A program made the position numbers and the translations under genes. From Opimibacter sp041746735 (GTDB lineage Bacteria > Bacteroidota > Bacteroidia > Chitinophagales > Saprospiraceae): a stretch of DNA of 64,000 nucleotides. Below the pieces are notes generated by a model. It was not told the DNA's origin. It saw nothing but the letters and a program-made list of their open reading frames with translations, and ran no database searches. The stretch covers positions 62,001 to 126,000 of the forward strand of contig JBGTGP010000051.1 in NCBI GenBank assembly GCA_041746735.1. Reading direction: 5' to 3'. Positions 26,897 through 35,395 of the stretch are shown here, piece by piece (position 1 is the first letter of the stretch; each line of letters opens with the position of its first letter).

Positions 26897-28279
26897 ATGG
26901 ACTACAGAATCGAAAAAGACAGTATTGGCCCCGTCAAAGTACCATCCAATGTGTACTGGGGCGCTCAAACACAACGCAGTAAGGACAATTTCAAGATTGG
27001 AGGCCATCGGATGCCGATCGAGGTCATTCGTGCTTTTGCCATCCTGAAAAAAGCAGCTGCGCTTACCAATCAGGAACTAGGTGTACTTCCTCAGCCTAAA
27101 GCTCGGCTGATTGCCAGAGTCTGTGATGAAATTCTGAAGGGTCAGCTTGATGATCAGTTTCCTCTTGTCGTCTGGCAGACCGGATCTGGTACACAGTCCA
27201 ATATGAACCTCAATGAGGTCATTGCCAACCGGGCACATGTACTTAAAGGGGGGAAACTGGAAGATGTCAAAAAAATCCTCCACCCCAATGACGATGTCAA
27301 TAAATCTCAATCCTCTAATGATACGTTCCCTACGGCAATGAGTATTGCGGCTTACCGCTATCTCGCTGAACACACCTTACCTGCCCTACGGGTATTGCAT
27401 ACATCGCTCGACCGGAAGTCAAAAGCTTTTAAAAATGTGGTGAAGATCGGCCGGACCCACCTGATGGATGCCACGCCGTTGACCCTTGGACAGGAGTTTA
27501 GCGGCTATGCGGCGCAGGTGGAACACGCCATTAAAGCGGTTGAAAATACCCTGCCTCATCTGGCTGAGTTGGCGTTGGGTGGCACGGCTGTCGGTACAGG
27601 ATTGAATACACCGAAAGGGTATGATCGGTTGGTTGCCAAGAAAATTGCCACCCTTACAGGTCATCCTTTTAAAACCGCCAAAAACAAATTTGAATCTCTG
27701 GCAGCACATGACGCTATCGTAGCATCCCACGGTGCTCTAAAGTCCGTAGCTGTAGCGCTCAATAAGATCGCGAATGATATCCGGTTGCTGGCTTCAGGTC
27801 CTCGGAGTGGTATCGGTGAGCTCAATATACCCAGTAATGAACCTGGTTCCTCCATTATGCCTGGAAAAGTCAATCCCACACAATCGGAAGCTTTGACGAT
27901 GGCGATGGCGCAGGTCATCGGGAATGACGTTACGATTAATGTTGGTGGTATGCAGGGTCATTTTGAGCTCAATGTGTTCAAGCCTGTGATCATCTTCAAC
28001 TTTCTGACCTCTGCCCGACTGATCGCAGATGCTTCGATGAGTTTTGTAGAGCACTGTGTGGATGGAATAGAGGCCAATCAGCCCCGCATCAAAATGCATC
28101 TCGACAATTCACTGATGCTGGTGACTGCCCTTAATACCCATATTGGCTATGACAAGGCTGCGGAGATCGCGAAAAAAGCACATAAGGAAAATACAACACT
28201 AAAAGAGGCGGCCATCACATTGGGGTATCTCACTGCTACCCAGTTTGACCAATGGGTGCGCGCAGAGGATATGGTGTAA
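26897..28279 (+). CDS. fumC: Class II fumarate hydratase
   Basis: A 460-residue fumarase (fumarate to malate, TCA cycle, cytoplasm). It has the N-terminal block MDYRIEKDSIGPVKVPSNVYWGAQTQRS, the GSGTQSNMNLNEV motif, the THLMDATPLTLGQEF segment with the catalytic His and the superfamily signature GSSIMPGKVNPTQ. Aspartase also has this fold, but the GSGTQSNMN-NEVIANRA and KSQSSNDTFP blocks are of fumarase type. It takes fumarate that the tyrosine pathway in this window would release. Confidence 0.95.
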   Translation: MDYRIEKDSIGPVKVPSNVYWGAQTQRSKDNFKIGGHRMPIEVIRAFAILKKAAALTNQELGVLPQPKARLIARVCDEILKGQLDDQFPLVVWQTGSGTQSNMNLNEVIANRAHVLKGGKLEDVKKILHPNDDVNKSQSSNDTFPTAMSIAAYRYLAEHTLPALRVLHTSLDRKSKAFKNVVKIGRTHLMDATPLTLGQEFSGYAAQVEHAIKAVENTLPHLAELALGGTAVGTGLNTPKGYDRLVAKKIATLTGHPFKTAKNKFESLAAHDAIVASHGALKSVAVALNKIANDIRLLASGPRSGIGELNIPSNEPGSSIMPGKVNPTQSEALTMAMAQVIGNDVTINVGGMQGHFELNVFKPVIIFNFLTSARLIADASMSFVEHCVDGIEANQPRIKMHLDNSLMLVTALNTHIGYDKAAEIAKKAHKENTTLKEAAITLGYLTATQFDQWVRAEDMV

Positions 28280-28338
28280 CCCCACCAACATTGGTTTTAT
28301 CGTGTATCGTGTAACATTTTTTCTTGCCGCATCTGGTA

Positions 28339-28716
28339 TTAAAACCGGAGCGACGCCCAGATGCTGCCAAGGACCAGGACGACCAGCATCAGTCCCATAC
28401 CAAATATATAAGCTGTTCCAACACCAGGGCCTTGTTCAGAGTGAGCCTGTAGACTCCTGCTCAAAACCAGATGGCCACCAATAATTCCGGCGATCCAAAG
28501 ACGAAGCAAGAGCAGTGGTTTGAAAGACATAGAGACAAAATATAATCCAAACGTCATCGGGAGCATCAGTAATGGAATAATGTATGTCGTGGAGATCCAA
28601 AATGAATCCATGGATCTGACAGGCGAAGAGGTCAACCGGGCGATCAGGAGTACCCATCCGTAATAGATGAGCCACATCACTTCTGGTCCGAGGAGAAAAG
28701 GAATAAGACGTTTCAT
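28339..28716 (-). CDS. Hypothetical small membrane protein
   Basis: A 125-residue protein with four likely membrane helices (about 5-25, 42-65, 66-82, 98-122). I recognise no family. It is last in a group of three unknown genes on this strand after a coiled-coil protein (10-nt gap), suggesting co-transcription. A role in the membrane is all that can be inferred. Confidence 0.65.
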   Translation of the reverse strand: MKRLIPFLLGPEVMWLIYYGWVLLIARLTSSPVRSMDSFWISTTYIIPLLMLPMTFGLYFVSMSFKPLLLLRLWIAGIIGGHLVLSRSLQAHSEQGPGVGTAYIFGMGLMLVVLVLGSIWASLRF

Positions 28717-28726
28717 ACAAACAAAA

Positions 28727-29383
28727 TTATTGCTGTGCAGTGGACACTATGATCGTATCCTTTTGGATCGAGTACAAATGGCCCGGAGCCTGATCGCGCA
28801 GAATGCGTCGGGCGACAAACTCAAGAATCGGCATACGGTCTTCGAGGGGGAGGTTGGTATTTCGCACCCAACTTTCTTCATCCGGCACATGGACAATAGC
28901 CAGAACATCATATCCACCAAACTCGTACCAAAATCGGAGTACGACATCTTGCCTGTAAAATATGACTGTACCTGAGCGTCCTTCACTGATATACTCCACA
29001 TGTCCGATATGATCTTCAGTGATTTTGTCGAATCCCATGTCCATCCAGATTTCAGCTAACTGTTGGGGATCAAGTCCAAGCCATTTTTTCAATTGCAATG
29101 AGGGAATGCCGGCCTTGATCAGTCGGGTCACAACATCGCGATGGACCTTATGCTGTAGCTGTCCCAAATAGGTCTCCCGGTGCTGTTCGATCAGCTCAGC
29201 TGAAATCTTCTCTGCCTCTCGCTGAATTTTCTGAAGCTCCTGCTTTGCGGCTACTTGCTCCTCTATGGCGTGTGCCTTTGCCTCGCGGGCCTCAGCGGCG
29301 AGAAGATCGAGATGTGCCAGGGCGTCTTTCATCGTCTGCTCAAAAACATTTCGATCCGTCTCGTGATGCGGGGGTGATGTCAT
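28727..29383 (-). CDS. Hypothetical cytoplasmic coiled-coil protein
   Basis: A 218-residue protein of unknown family with no signal or membrane segment. Residues about 25-85 form a long Ala/Glu/Lys/Gln-rich helix with heptads. A mixed domain follows with a repeated pattern of hydrophobic strands (TVIFYRQDVVLRFWYEFGGYDVLAIVHVP). KKWLGLDPQQLAEIWMDMGF resembles the helix pattern of transposase-associated or DUF-type proteins, but I cannot name it. It lies 42 nt after the next small membrane protein gene and 10 nt before another. Confidence 0.62.
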   Translation of the reverse strand: MTSPPHHETDRNVFEQTMKDALAHLDLLAAEAREAKAHAIEEQVAAKQELQKIQREAEKISAELIEQHRETYLGQLQHKVHRDVVTRLIKAGIPSLQLKKWLGLDPQQLAEIWMDMGFDKITEDHIGHVEYISEGRSGTVIFYRQDVVLRFWYEFGGYDVLAIVHVPDEESWVRNTNLPLEDRMPILEFVARRILRDQAPGHLYSIQKDTIIVSTAQQ

Positions 29384-29425
29384 GTATTGCTTAATGTTGA
29401 GTCCATCTGTGGCTGGTGCATACCC

Positions 29426-29710
29426 CTAATTCCATCGGGGCTTTCCTATCATAATCACCAGCGCGAAAAGGATAACGACCACGCCTGGAATAGAAGCAGC
29501 GACGAGGATTCCATTTGCAAGAGATAGCTTACCACTATTCTTCAACATTTGCGTCCCCAGTAAAATACCCCCTATTAACAGCAGGATGATCATCCAAAGC
29601 CCGATATTCCGGCCATTGACACTTCCGTCATTCAGCCCAACAAAAAAGAAATAGATCGGGATCAACGCCATGACTATATTGAAAATCCAAAGTACCCAGA
29701 ACGTATTCAT
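29426..29710 (-). CDS. Hypothetical small membrane protein
   Basis: A 94-residue protein with three hydrophobic helices (4-24, 34-54, 66-88) and a short basic tail. This layout resembles small uncharacterised Bacteroidota membrane proteins. It begins 23 nt after the lnt stop and probably belongs to the same transcript (lnt, this gene and the two unknown genes downstream). No function can be inferred. Confidence 0.62.
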   Translation of the reverse strand: MNTFWVLWIFNIVMALIPIYFFFVGLNDGSVNGRNIGLWMIILLLIGGILLGTQMLKNSGKLSLANGILVAASIPGVVVILFALVIMIGKPRWN

Positions 29711-29733
29711 TTTATGTTATTGATGTGAGATAA

Positions 29734-31524
29734 TTAAGAAATGAATTTAAGCTTTTTCATCCCATAGGCCAACAAAAAAGACAAGAAAAACACAATGGTC
29801 CCAAGGACAGCAAATCTGGCGATCAGATCTCCCCATTGGGTATAAAAGGTCACCTGAGTCTCGGGGACTACATGACCTTTGATAGCGATGGCTTCTCCAT
29901 ACAATGTCGGCTGGTGAATCCTGCCCCATATATCAATAAAACACGATATCCCTGTATTGGCACTACGGGCAATGGGGCGTCGATGTTCGATCGCGCGCAG
30001 GGAACCGAGTTTGAGGTGCTGGATATGTCCGGGGGTATTATCCCACCAGCCATCATTGGTCACGATAAATAAAGCCGTTGCACCTTTCTTGACATACTCC
30101 CCCATGTAAGCGCCATATACCGACTCGTAACAGATAACCGGCGCCACGTGGAGTGGTCCTCCTGTAAATACATCTCGTTCTGCCTGTTTGGTGTGTCCTT
30201 CATAGCTGCCTCCCAATTTGTCTACTATGGGTCTCATAAAGAAGAGAACATCTCTGAATGGAAACATTTCTGGTCCTGGCACAAGTTTAGATTTGAAATA
30301 CACCTGATAAGTGTCTGACCCGGATGCGAGTTGGATCGCAGAATTTTGAATATCCCACAACGTTGTATCACCCCGTGCATCGATATGGGTTCGGTAAGTA
30401 TGGTGTGGCAAATGATCCTTCTCTAAAACCCGGAAGGATGAAATACCTGTCACCAGCCGTAGGTTTTGAAAAGAATCGACGAGACTTTGCATCAGTTGGA
30501 CATAGACATTGTCCCGAAATGTATTCAGCCTGATGCCTTCAAAGCTGGTTTCGGGAAATACGAGGTAACGTGTAGTACTATCGATTTGGTCGAGTGATAA
30601 CTGCATAAACCGCAATGCCTGTGTTCGTTGGGGGATTTCAAATTTCTCATAATGAGGTTCGAAATTGGGTTGCACCACGACTATAGAAACCGGGTCCGTA
30701 TTACTTTCCTCTACCTGGTTCCATATCCAAACGGACAGCAATATGGGCAGACATACCAGGGCGATAAAGACCCCGATGGGAAGGGATTTGGCTCTGAGCC
30801 AGCGAACGATTATGGAATATCCCAGGTAGTTGACCAGCAAGATCCAAAGCGATCCTCCGAAGATGCCGGTATATTCATACCATTGAATGGCCCATGGATA
30901 CTGAGCGAGTGCATTTCCGAGTGTGAGCCAGGGCCATGAGATATCCCAGAAGTGATGTATGTATTCGAAGGAGATCCAAATCGAAAAAAAGACCCACATG
31001 GACCAACGGTGATGGACCTGATGGCGTATGACATGGATGATGGCCAAGACTGTGGCCATGAGTGCGGCATTTAGAAAATTGGCGACGATACCAGCGATGA
31101 GTGCTGTATTGGTGACCCAAAATGTGGCGATGATATTCCACAGAACGAAGGCATGGAAACTGAAAAGAAACACCTGTCCGGGCATCACTTTATCCTTCCG
31201 CTGATACACTCCATTTTCGACAGCGAGCAATGGAATCCAGGCGAGGAAAATGATCCAGGTCAATGGTGATGGCGGGAAACCTACACCCAACATAACACCG
31301 GAAAGTGTGGCTGCACCCAGCCATTTGCGTCGCGTAGGATCGGGAGGATAAAAAAACATCACAATGGCCATCCAAAAGGACAGGAGCATGACCAGGGGCC
31401 ACCATCCCCAAAGAGGAAGTCGAAGCATCTGCCAGGATGAAAAAGTGCCCAGGGTAAGCAGAAACAGGATGGTCAAGTTTCTGGCTGTCAACCAGGGTTT
31501 TGGGGCAGAGGTGGATTCCGGCAT
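29734..31524 (-). CDS. lnt: Apolipoprotein N-acyltransferase
   Basis: A 596-residue inner-membrane enzyme that adds the third acyl chain to lipoproteins. About seven N-terminal membrane helices (20-265) precede a nitrilase-fold domain (about 275-560), and one last membrane helix sits at the C-terminus. The catalytic triad is visible in context: Glu in VFPETSFEG, Lys in KSKLVPGPEMFPFRD and Cys in VICYESVYG, followed by TNDGWW and EHRRPIARSANTG. It is somewhat longer than the usual 500-550 residues. It lies 72 bp downstream of metG. Confidence 0.95.
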   Translation of the reverse strand: MPESTSAPKPWLTARNLTILFLLTLGTFSSWQMLRLPLWGWWPLVMLLSFWMAIVMFFYPPDPTRRKWLGAATLSGVMLGVGFPPSPLTWIIFLAWIPLLAVENGVYQRKDKVMPGQVFLFSFHAFVLWNIIATFWVTNTALIAGIVANFLNAALMATVLAIIHVIRHQVHHRWSMWVFFSIWISFEYIHHFWDISWPWLTLGNALAQYPWAIQWYEYTGIFGGSLWILLVNYLGYSIIVRWLRAKSLPIGVFIALVCLPILLSVWIWNQVEESNTDPVSIVVVQPNFEPHYEKFEIPQRTQALRFMQLSLDQIDSTTRYLVFPETSFEGIRLNTFRDNVYVQLMQSLVDSFQNLRLVTGISSFRVLEKDHLPHHTYRTHIDARGDTTLWDIQNSAIQLASGSDTYQVYFKSKLVPGPEMFPFRDVLFFMRPIVDKLGGSYEGHTKQAERDVFTGGPLHVAPVICYESVYGAYMGEYVKKGATALFIVTNDGWWDNTPGHIQHLKLGSLRAIEHRRPIARSANTGISCFIDIWGRIHQPTLYGEAIAIKGHVVPETQVTFYTQWGDLIARFAVLGTIVFFLSFLLAYGMKKLKFIS

Positions 31525-31596
31525 ATGGCGCTAGGTGTGTGTAGCATTCAGCATCGTCCGGCAAGATACAAAGCCGGCTGACGGTCGGAGGTATGA

Positions 31597-33741
31597 TTAA
31601 CTGATGGGCATCCCACTTTCGTCAGATGCCGCCTGAACAAAAAGAAGACGGCCGTCATCATGCTGGGCCATGAGGATCATACCCTGTGAATCAACACCAC
31701 GGATCTTACGGGGTTCGAGGTTCGCTAAAATGACAACTTGCTTTCCGGGTAACTCAGCAGGTGCATAATGCTGCGCGATTCCACTCACGACCGTGCGCTG
31801 TATGCCTTTTACATCCAGGGTCAGTTTGAGGAGTTTGTCTGCTTTCGGCACGGTTTCGGCTGCAAGAATGGTGGCCGTCCGGATATCCATTTTTGCAAAC
31901 TCATCATAACTAACAGGAGGTTTACTTACTTGTTGTTTTGGTTCACCTACCGGCTCCGTAGCAGCGGATGACATAGCATGGAGATTCTCAATTTGCTTCT
32001 GCACCCATTCATCTTCGATACGGCTAAAGAGATGTTCGGGTTGTGCAAGCTGATGATCGTCCGGTATAAGTTTTTCTCCCGCGGCGAGGCTGTCCAGGGT
32101 TGTGACCCACACACCTTGTTCGGTAAATGGTCCCAGGTTAAGCAACTTACGCAATCGAGCTGAGGCATCCGGCATAAAAGGATGCAAGGCGGTGCTCATT
32201 GCGGCGAGATACTGAATGCATAAGTTCAGGACGGCCTTTACTGTTTCAGGTTCGTCTTTCTGGGTTTTCCAGGGTTCATTAAACTGGAGGATCTGATTGC
32301 CGGCCGTGGCGATGTCGAGTACGGCTTTGAGCCCTTCCCGAAAATCATATCTGGAGATCGCATCCTGCACGGACCACATACGGTCGAAGAGATCCATCAT
32401 TTCAACTTCGTGCCATGATGCTTCGTCATCTCCGCGGGTGCCTACGATCGGGGTATCCTCATCAAAGGAAGGGACTTTTCCTTCATAGTATTTGTGGTTC
32501 AGGACCAGAACTCGCTGAACAAAATTGGCTAGTGTTCCAACAAGATCTGCGTTGACATCGGACTGATAACCTTTCCAGGTAAACTCGGCGTCCTTTTGTT
32601 CAGGCATGTTTTTAGTCAGCACATAGCGCAGGGCATCTGTTTGCTCTGGATACGCTTCCAGAAATTCATGCACCCAAATGGCCCAGTTACGTGATGTAGA
32701 AATCTTTTGTTCTTCCAGGTTGAGAAATTGATTGGCAGGAACATTGACGGGCAGATTATATTGACCGTGCGCCTTCAGGATGGCCGGGAAGATGAGGCAA
32801 TGAAAGACGATATTGTCTTTACCAATAAAATGAATGACATTGGATTCCGGATCCTGCCAGTAGGCTTTCCAATCCTTACCGTGATCGGCGGCCCATTGTT
32901 TGGTTGCGCTTACATAGCCGATAGGCGCATCCATCCAGACATATAGTTTTTTGCCTTCAGCACCGGGTATCTCCTGTGGTACATCTACACCCCAGTCGAG
33001 ATCGCGGGTCATAGCACGAGGTTGCAGACCGCCGTCGAGCCAGGATTTACATTGGCCCAGGACGTGTGCTTTCCAATCGTTTGGATCGTGATGTTCCTGG
33101 CCCTCAAGGATGCCTGTTTCTACCCAGGGGCGGAGCCAGGATTCATACTGATCCAGAGGAAGATACCAGTGGCGTGTCTTGCGAAGAATCGGTTTAGTTC
33201 CCGTTATGGTGGAGACGGGGTTGATGAGTTCGAGAGGACTTAATGAAGAGCCGCATTTTTCGCATTGATCTCCATAAGCATCCGGATTACTGCACTTCGG
33301 ACATGTACCTTTGATATATCGGTCGGCCAGAAACTTTGCGGCTTGTTCATCGTAATACTGTTCGGACTCCTCTTCGACAAACTGACCTTTGGTGTAGAGG
33401 GTCCGAAAGAAGTCCTGAGCGGTTTCGTGATGGAGTGGAGAAGAGGTACGGTGATATATATCAAATGAGATCCCTGCCTTTCGGAATGTTTCTTCAAACA
33501 GTGCGTGGTACTTATCGATGATGGCCTGAGGAGTCGACTCTTCTTTAAGGGCGCGGATGGTAATGGCGGCGCCATGTTCGTCAGAGCCGCAGATAAAAGC
33601 TACATCGTGATCCAGCATCCTCAGCATTCGAACATAAATATCTGCGGGGATATATGCACCGGTGAGGTGTCCTATGTGTAGGGGGCCGTTGGCATATGGC
33701 AATGCCGAGGTCACAAGATATCGCCTGGGGGGCTGGATCAT
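31597..33741 (-). CDS. metG: Methionyl-tRNA synthetase with C-terminal tRNA-binding domain
   Basis: A 714-residue class I aminoacyl-tRNA synthetase. The HIGH motif is at 22-25 (ANGPLHIGHLTGAY). The zinc knuckle is CPKCSNPDAYGDQCEKCGSSL and the KMSKS loop reads KISTS. Residues about 610-714 are the EMAP/Trbp111-like tRNA-binding domain (FAKMDIRTATILAAE...ESGMPIS) fused as in many bacteria. The frame continues upstream to 33891, but that extension is translated heptamer repeat; MIQPPRRYLVTSALPYANGP at 33741 is the real start. A -7-like box TACCTTCG (minus strand, 33762-33769) lies 20 nt upstream. Confidence 0.96.
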   Translation of the reverse strand: MIQPPRRYLVTSALPYANGPLHIGHLTGAYIPADIYVRMLRMLDHDVAFICGSDEHGAAITIRALKEESTPQAIIDKYHALFEETFRKAGISFDIYHRTSSPLHHETAQDFFRTLYTKGQFVEEESEQYYDEQAAKFLADRYIKGTCPKCSNPDAYGDQCEKCGSSLSPLELINPVSTITGTKPILRKTRHWYLPLDQYESWLRPWVETGILEGQEHHDPNDWKAHVLGQCKSWLDGGLQPRAMTRDLDWGVDVPQEIPGAEGKKLYVWMDAPIGYVSATKQWAADHGKDWKAYWQDPESNVIHFIGKDNIVFHCLIFPAILKAHGQYNLPVNVPANQFLNLEEQKISTSRNWAIWVHEFLEAYPEQTDALRYVLTKNMPEQKDAEFTWKGYQSDVNADLVGTLANFVQRVLVLNHKYYEGKVPSFDEDTPIVGTRGDDEASWHEVEMMDLFDRMWSVQDAISRYDFREGLKAVLDIATAGNQILQFNEPWKTQKDEPETVKAVLNLCIQYLAAMSTALHPFMPDASARLRKLLNLGPFTEQGVWVTTLDSLAAGEKLIPDDHQLAQPEHLFSRIEDEWVQKQIENLHAMSSAATEPVGEPKQQVSKPPVSYDEFAKMDIRTATILAAETVPKADKLLKLTLDVKGIQRTVVSGIAQHYAPAELPGKQVVILANLEPRKIRGVDSQGMILMAQHDDGRLLFVQAASDESGMPIS

Positions 33742-33786
33742 AACTTGACTGAATCTGGGGGCGAAGGTAGTCAATATGTAAATGTT

Positions 33787-33807
33787 CTTGCGCGTATTGC
33801 GCGCAAG
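33787..33807. repeat. 8-bp inverted repeat in the metG leader
   Basis: CTTGCGCG, 5-nt loop TATTG, then CGCGCAAG: a perfect 8-bp stem about 45 nt upstream of metG. There is no U-tract on either strand, so it is not a classical terminator. It falls near the -33 position of the proposed metG promoter and could be a protein site. Confidence 0.6.
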
Positions 33808-33809
33808 GT

Positions 33810-33972
33810 GGGTAAAGGGTAAAGGGTAAAGTGGGGAGTGGGGAGTAGGGAGTAGGGAGTGGGGAGTGGGGTGCTTCGACCCGCTTGACACATCCTCGTG
33901 CTACAGCTCAGCAACCGTGGGGAGTGGGGAGTAGTGAGTAGTGAGTGGGGAGTGGGGAGTGGGGAGTGGGGA
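33810..33972. repeat. G-rich heptamer tandem repeat (GTGGGGA/GTAGGGA type)
   Basis: Three GGGTAAA copies (33810-33830) are followed by six GTRGGGA-type heptamers (33831-33872). A 44-bp non-repeated insert (33873-33916) comes next, then eight further heptamers (33917-33972), two of them GTAGTGA. The + strand has many GGG/GGGG runs separated by 3-4 nt, an ideal G-quadruplex pattern. It fills the space between tag and metG. Copy number is likely variable by slippage. Confidence 0.9.
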
Positions 33973-33980
33973 ATAGTTCT

Positions 33981-34562
33981 TTATGGCGTTAAAAGTTTTT
34001 TGCGTCTGAAGCACTTGATCATGTGATCATTGTACATGCCGACAGCTTGCATGAAGGCGTAGACGATGGTGGAGCCTGTAAAACTGAAACCTCGTTTTTT
34101 AAGGTCTTTACTCAGGGCATCGCTTTCAGGAGAGTTGGCTCGAAAATCCTTTTCGGAACGAATCGTATTGACAATGGGCTTGCCATCAACGAAGGACCAG
34201 AGGTGGGTACTAAAGTTGAGGCCCTGATCCTGCATATCGAGAAAGGCTCTTGCATTGGTACGTGCTGACCATACCTTTTGGCGGTTGCGGATGATGCGTT
34301 CGTCGAGCAGGATTTTCTCCAGTTTTTTGTCCGTGTAGCGGGCGATTTTGTCTGGATCGAGATTGTCAAAAACGGACATGTAGCCCTCCTGGCGGCGCAG
34401 GATTGTAATCCAGCTCAGGCCGGCCTGGGCGCCATCCAGGATAAGTTTGGCGAACAGGGCTTTCGGATCATATTCGGGGACACCCCAGACCGTATCATGG
34501 TAATGGATATAGAGGGGATCGTTTCCGCACCATAAGCAGCGGGTTATCGAATCGGATTTCAT
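33981..34562 (-). CDS. tag: DNA-3-methyladenine glycosylase I
   Basis: A 193-residue base-excision repair enzyme. The zinc-snap ligands of E. coli Tag align with C9, H22 and a C-terminal HxxxC pair (NDHMIKC). The YHDTVWGVP and LDGAQAGLSWITILRRQEGY motifs are typical, the latter forming the 3-methyladenine pocket with the glycosylase helix-hairpin-helix. The frame extends upstream to 34691 through low-complexity Pro/His/Ser codons; ATG 34562 is the true start and gives the normal family length. Confidence 0.95.
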   Translation of the reverse strand: MKSDSITRCLWCGNDPLYIHYHDTVWGVPEYDPKALFAKLILDGAQAGLSWITILRRQEGYMSVFDNLDPDKIARYTDKKLEKILLDERIIRNRQKVWSARTNARAFLDMQDQGLNFSTHLWSFVDGKPIVNTIRSEKDFRANSPESDALSKDLKKRGFSFTGSTIVYAFMQAVGMYNDHMIKCFRRKKLLTP

Positions 34563-34689
34563 GGGAGGAAGGTAAGGAGAAGTGGGATGATTGGAAATGG
34601 AAAAGGGGTGGGTGGGCGGATGATATTGGATAAGCTGGTGAAAGGGATTGGAGGGGCGGGTGGTGCTTGGAGGATGAGAATCCGGAAGC

Positions 34690-35200
34690 AAACTGTCAGG
34701 ACTGATTTCGTCGAAATACGTCGGAAGATGACTGTGGTTATTAGGTTGTGGGCATTTTCAAAACAACATATTATTGCAATCTAACTTATGTTTGAAGTGA
34801 CTGATTTCGTCGAAATCCATCGCGAGATAGTTGATTTTATTGGGTCGTAGAGGTTTTCAACACAATATATTATTAAATTATTAATATGTTTCATCCGACT
34901 GATTTCGTCGAAATCCGTCGCGAGATAGTTGATTTTATTGGGCTGTAGAGGTTTTTAACACAATATATTATTAATATTGTTAATATACTTTATCCGACTG
35001 ATTTCGTCGAAATCCGTCGCGAGATAGTTGATTTTGTTAGGTTGTAGAGGTTTTTAACACAATATATTATCAATATTATTAATATGTTTCGTCCGACTGA
35101 TTTCGTCGAAATCCGTCGCGAGATATTTGCTTTTATTGGGTCGTAGAGGTTCTTAACACCATATATAATTGAAATTTATTATTCATTCAATCCAACGGAG
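34690..35200. repeat. Tandem array 1: five ~99-bp units with a palindromic core
   Basis: Five units whose core GATTTCGTCGAAATC starts at 34704 (last base changed), 34803, 34901, 35000 and 35099, so the period is 98-99 bp. The core extends to 11-bp arms GACTGATTTCG and CGAAATCCGTC around a central T, with one arm mismatch. Each unit continues with a TTATTGGG(C/T)(C/T)GTAGAGG block and an AT-rich segment that in the third unit contains ACAATAT/ATATTGT arms. The outer units are more diverged. The array occupies the gap between divergent tag and homogentisate dioxygenase genes. No reading frame spans it. Confidence 0.93.
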
Positions 35201-35375
35201 TTCATAGAAATCCCTCAATCAACCCCCGTGATCATTGACATCCCGTAAAGTCCAGCTTTCATCCTTCATCCCATCCGCTTCAATAACCTCTGTACATCCA
35301 ACACGCCTACCCTACCCCTCACCTTCTCCATAGCAGCCATCACCTCCCTCACTTAAACCTGTCCAGCCAAATCCG

Positions 35376-35383
35376 TACTTTTG
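35376..35383 (+). promoter_or_regulatory. Candidate -7 box of homogentisate dioxygenase
   Basis: TACTTTTG is a perfect TAnnTTTG match ending 12 nt before the ATG at 35396. No TTTG at -33 is visible; the preceding 150 bp is C-rich. Confidence 0.4.
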
Positions 35384-35395
35384 AAGAAAAAAACA

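Noticed and set aside
28280..28300. Terminator after fumC (ACCAA/TTGGT)
   Set aside because: Loop of 2 nt cannot form; only a short T-run follows.
33742..33891. N-terminal extension of metG
   Set aside because: The extra residues are translated heptamer repeat (Pro/His/Ser/Leu) and the conserved MetRS start is at 33741.
34563..34691. N-terminal extension of tag
   Set aside because: Low-complexity codons from the G-rich flank; the zinc-site Cys needs only the start at 34562.
34690..35200. CRISPR array
   Set aside because: Units are ~99 bp with the whole unit conserved, no unique spacers, and no cas genes in the window.
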